A stretch of 8,785 bases of DNA from contig USSR01000261.1 in NCBI GenBank assembly GCA_900557355.1, positions 1 to 8,785 on the forward strand. Reading direction: 5' to 3'. The translations under genes were made by a program, and so were the position numbers. The notes beneath the pieces are model-generated. The model ran no database searches. It was given only the letters and a program-made list of their open reading frames with translations, and was not told the origin of the DNA. This DNA comes from an uncultured Bacteroides sp. GTDB taxonomy: Bacteria > Bacteroidota > Bacteroidia > Bacteroidales > Bacteroidaceae. This document shows positions 7,244 to 8,785 of this stretch, piece by piece; positions within the stretch are counted from its first letter, which is position 1; every line of letters starts with the position of its first letter.

Positions 7244-7271
7244 ATGTATAGGCTTTCAGTGAGACCTCAAA
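7241..7271 (-). promoter_or_regulatory. Bacteroides-type promoter of the export operon
   Basis: On the minus strand, TACATTTG (7248-7241) matches the Bacteroides -7 consensus TAnnTTTG exactly. TTTG (7271-7268) supplies the -33 element with a 19-base spacer, the consensus distance. Transcription would begin around 7233-7237, giving a leader of about 65 nucleotides before the TolC-type gene. The -33 element begins only 16 bases beyond the stop codon of the preceding coiled-coil gene, so the operon has its own promoter but could also receive read-through, since no clear terminator lies between. Confidence 0.75.
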
Positions 7272-7286
7272 ATAATTTAAACTTTT

Positions 7287-8165
7287 TTAGTCCAATGTAA
7301 AGGATTGCGAGCCGATAAGTGTTCCGTCAGCGAAGAGATCTACACGGTAAGTACCTGCATATAAGTATTCTTCCACGTTCCAATATACGGTTATATTTTG
7401 TTCTTCACCGTTGTATTCAATGTACTTCTTGATGGAATAACCCAGTTCGCGGTTCTCGTATGGGAAGGTATTTGCGGGATTTTTGGTCAATACATCATTG
7501 TCCGGTTTGGTGATACGTACGTAGATAATACGTTCTCCTGTCTCGGCAGTTATATTCTTGACGATTGTGAATCCTATTTTGAATTTTACTACATCTTTCA
7601 CCTTCTTGGCTGTTTTGTCCCGTTTGTTGACAGCCTGTATGTTGATATTGGTAGCGTCTAACTGGGCGGCAAGGGTGACTTTTTTATTCAGATTCTTTTT
7701 CTCTTCCGCCAGATTGCTGATTTGGCGGGAAGCATCGTTATACTTCTGCGTCACTTGTGCAATCACTTCTTTCTGATGAGCAGTGAGGCGGTTCAGTGAA
7801 TCTATCTGGTTGATATATCCTATCATAACCTTACGCAGAGTGGCAAGCTCCTTTTTCAGTCGGCGTATTTCTGCGGCATTACTGCTTTTTACGGTACGCA
7901 GTTCTTCCAGTAAACGTTGGGTTTTTAATTGTTCCTGTTCCAACAGTACAGACAGGGAGTCATTGGAAACTGTCAGCTTCAATTCATCGTACTGTTGTGC
8001 AAAGCGCGTATATTCGTTTTCCAGGTCTTCCTTTTCCAGTTGGAACTCCTGTACTAGTTCTTTATTGGTCTGCTTCTCTGAAATTAATAAAGCGGTAACT
8101 CCTACTAATAATAGTATAAAAATTATCCCGACGGTTATCAGAAGTTTGTTCTGTTTGTTAAGCAT
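7287..8165 (-). CDS. Membrane-anchored coiled-coil protein of unknown function
   Basis: Not recognised as a named family. The preferred start at 8165 gives 292 residues: a short basic cytoplasmic tail (MLNKQNK), one membrane segment (about 8-29), then a long heptad-rich, charged coiled coil (about 30-185) and a C-terminal, probably beta-rich domain (about 195-292). That domain ends with GTYRVDLFADGTLIGSQSF, a pattern like Ig-type domains at the ends of other Bacteroidetes envelope proteins. An in-frame ATG at 8204 would add 13 residues (MLCIISIYKEQKS). The shorter form is preferred because it gives a conventional N-in signal anchor, but neither start has a clear ribosome binding site. The bulk should lie in the periplasm. 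It is co-directional with the nucleotidyltransferase-like gene, 73 bases upstream, and with the exporter downstream. A structural or scaffolding role in the envelope is inference only. Confidence 0.8.
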   Translation of the reverse strand: MLNKQNKLLITVGIIFILLLVGVTALLISEKQTNKELVQEFQLEKEDLENEYTRFAQQYDELKLTVSNDSLSVLLEQEQLKTQRLLEELRTVKSSNAAEIRRLKKELATLRKVMIGYINQIDSLNRLTAHQKEVIAQVTQKYNDASRQISNLAEEKKNLNKKVTLAAQLDATNINIQAVNKRDKTAKKVKDVVKFKIGFTIVKNITAETGERIIYVRITKPDNDVLTKNPANTFPYENRELGYSIKKYIEYNGEEQNITVYWNVEEYLYAGTYRVDLFADGTLIGSQSFTLD

Positions 8166-8213
8166 AGATTTCTGTTCTTTATAAATTGAGATTATACATA
8201 GCATTCTTTATGC

Positions 8214-8252
8214 GCCGAGGCCGGAACGTTGCTCGGCTTCAGCGTCCGAGCA
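8214..8252 (-). promoter_or_regulatory. Alternative stem-loops at the 3' end of the upstream gene and leader of the coiled-coil gene
   Basis: Three complementary GC-rich arms are present. TGCTCGG (8230-8236) can pair with CCGAGCA (8246-8252), a 7-base stem with a 9-base loop spanning the stop codon of the upstream gene. The overlapping CTCGGC (8232-8237) can instead pair with GCCGAG (8214-8219), with a 12-base loop. The middle arm cannot do both. No U-tract follows either hairpin, so a standard intrinsic terminator is unlikely. It could be an attenuator, an mRNA stabiliser or chance. Confidence 0.35.
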
Positions 8253-8785
8253 GTTTGTTCCACTGCATCTGTATGGAGTGGAGTGCTACAATGATCGGAT
8301 ACCAGCGTGCTTCAGCCGGTGCAAGCCTCTTCATGTCTTTGCATCTGGCTGTCAGTTGTGTCAGCGTATGCCATTTTCCACTCCAATATCCTTTGGGACG
8401 CCGTTTTTTATCGGTATTGAATTTGCCGAAGTTTCCTCCTTTCCAAATGTCATTCATCAGCCACTCGCCTGTGGGCAGGTCATCCGCAGTGTAAGCTATC
8501 GGCAGGTGTTCGTCCGAAAGTCCCAAATACCTGGTGGCAATAACCCCGAATATCCTTGCTGCCTTTGTCAGACCATATTCCTGTAACAGTTGTCTTACGG
8601 CTTCTTTATCGAGTGTGTCTGCATGATGGTGCAGCAGGCAGGCCCAGTCGCATATTTGGCGCAGACCGATACCTTCATTTAAGGCATGCAACACAGAGTG
8701 GATCAGTATGTAGACAGTATCGAACGTAAGAGGGGGGACGCTGACCACGCTGTCGCCTACCTGCAATGTACGCATCTCGGCGGCA
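8239..8785 (-). CDS. Putative nucleotidyltransferase-like protein (NTP_transf_5 type), N-terminus outside window
   Basis: C-terminal part of a protein whose frame stays open to the right edge; codons before the ATG at 8775 read AAE, so that ATG is probably internal. The visible 178-plus residues include LTFDTVYILIHSVLHALNEGIGLRQICDWACLLHHH in pieces: a hydrophobic helix with conserved histidines followed by EGIGLRQICDWA. This resembles the C-terminal region of the uncharacterised nucleotidyltransferase family PF14907 (NTP_transf_5), whose members are usually about 350 residues. The catalytic nucleotide-binding part (the G-S and D-x-D motifs of the polymerase-beta fold) would be upstream and cannot be checked. 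The rest is rich in W, K and R and ends LLGR. It is co-directional with the coiled-coil gene. In Bacteroides such proteins often sit near polysaccharide or peptide-maturation genes, but nothing in the window confirms this. Confidence 0.55.
   Translation of the reverse strand, partial: AAEMRTLQVGDSVVSVPPLTFDTVYILIHSVLHALNEGIGLRQICDWACLLHHHADTLDKEAVRQLLQEYGLTKAARIFGVIATRYLGLSDEHLPIAYTADDLPTGEWLMNDIWKGGNFGKFNTDKKRRPKGYWSGKWHTLTQLTARCKDMKRLAPAEARWYPIIVALHSIQMQWNKLLGR

Noticed and set aside
7281..7286. Intrinsic terminator after the coiled-coil gene
   Set aside because: There is an A-rich run after the stop codon but no stable GC-paired stem before a T-tract in the direction of transcription.
8170..8204. 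Separate promoter (TATAAT-like) for the coiled-coil gene
   Set aside because: TATAAT is not the Bacteroides primary -7 element, and no TTTG-spaced TAnnTTTG was found there.

Overview
The window looks like chromosomal DNA from a gut-type Bacteroides or close relative. Three things point there. There is a glycoside hydrolase family 92 alpha-mannosidase. The export operon has a textbook Bacteroides promoter (TTTG, 19-base spacer, TAnnTTTG). Ribosome binding sites are weak and base composition is moderate. No rRNA, tRNA, insertion sequence or CRISPR array was seen. No stretch longer than about 200 bases lacks a gene.

Layout, left to right. The plus-strand 3' part of a GH92 alpha-mannosidase runs in from the left edge and stops at 2015. 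It converges on a minus-strand block across a 188-base gap. That gap holds an array of six 22-base tandem repeats with internal GTAA/TTAC dyads. The minus-strand block, read right to left in its own direction, has five genes: the C-terminal part of a putative nucleotidyltransferase-like protein (cut by the right edge), a membrane-anchored coiled-coil protein of unknown function, a TolC-type outer-membrane factor, a HlyD/EmrA-type periplasmic adaptor, and two paralogous ABC-2 permeases whose coding regions overlap by one base (TAATG).

The last four minus-strand genes (7169 to 2204) form one apparent operon for a tripartite inner-to-outer membrane exporter. Its promoter lies in the 117-base gap 7170-7286, and a 6+6 inverted repeat covers the -7 box and presumed start site, a likely repressor operator. 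No ATP-binding subunit is encoded in the operon or anywhere else in the window, although ABC-2 permeases normally need one. It must be supplied from elsewhere or the system is atypical. The two spacers inside the operon each carry 7-base tandem repeats just before the next start codon.

All functional assignments are by recognition of family motifs from the translated sequence. No database search was run. The coiled-coil protein and the repeat array are the least explained parts.
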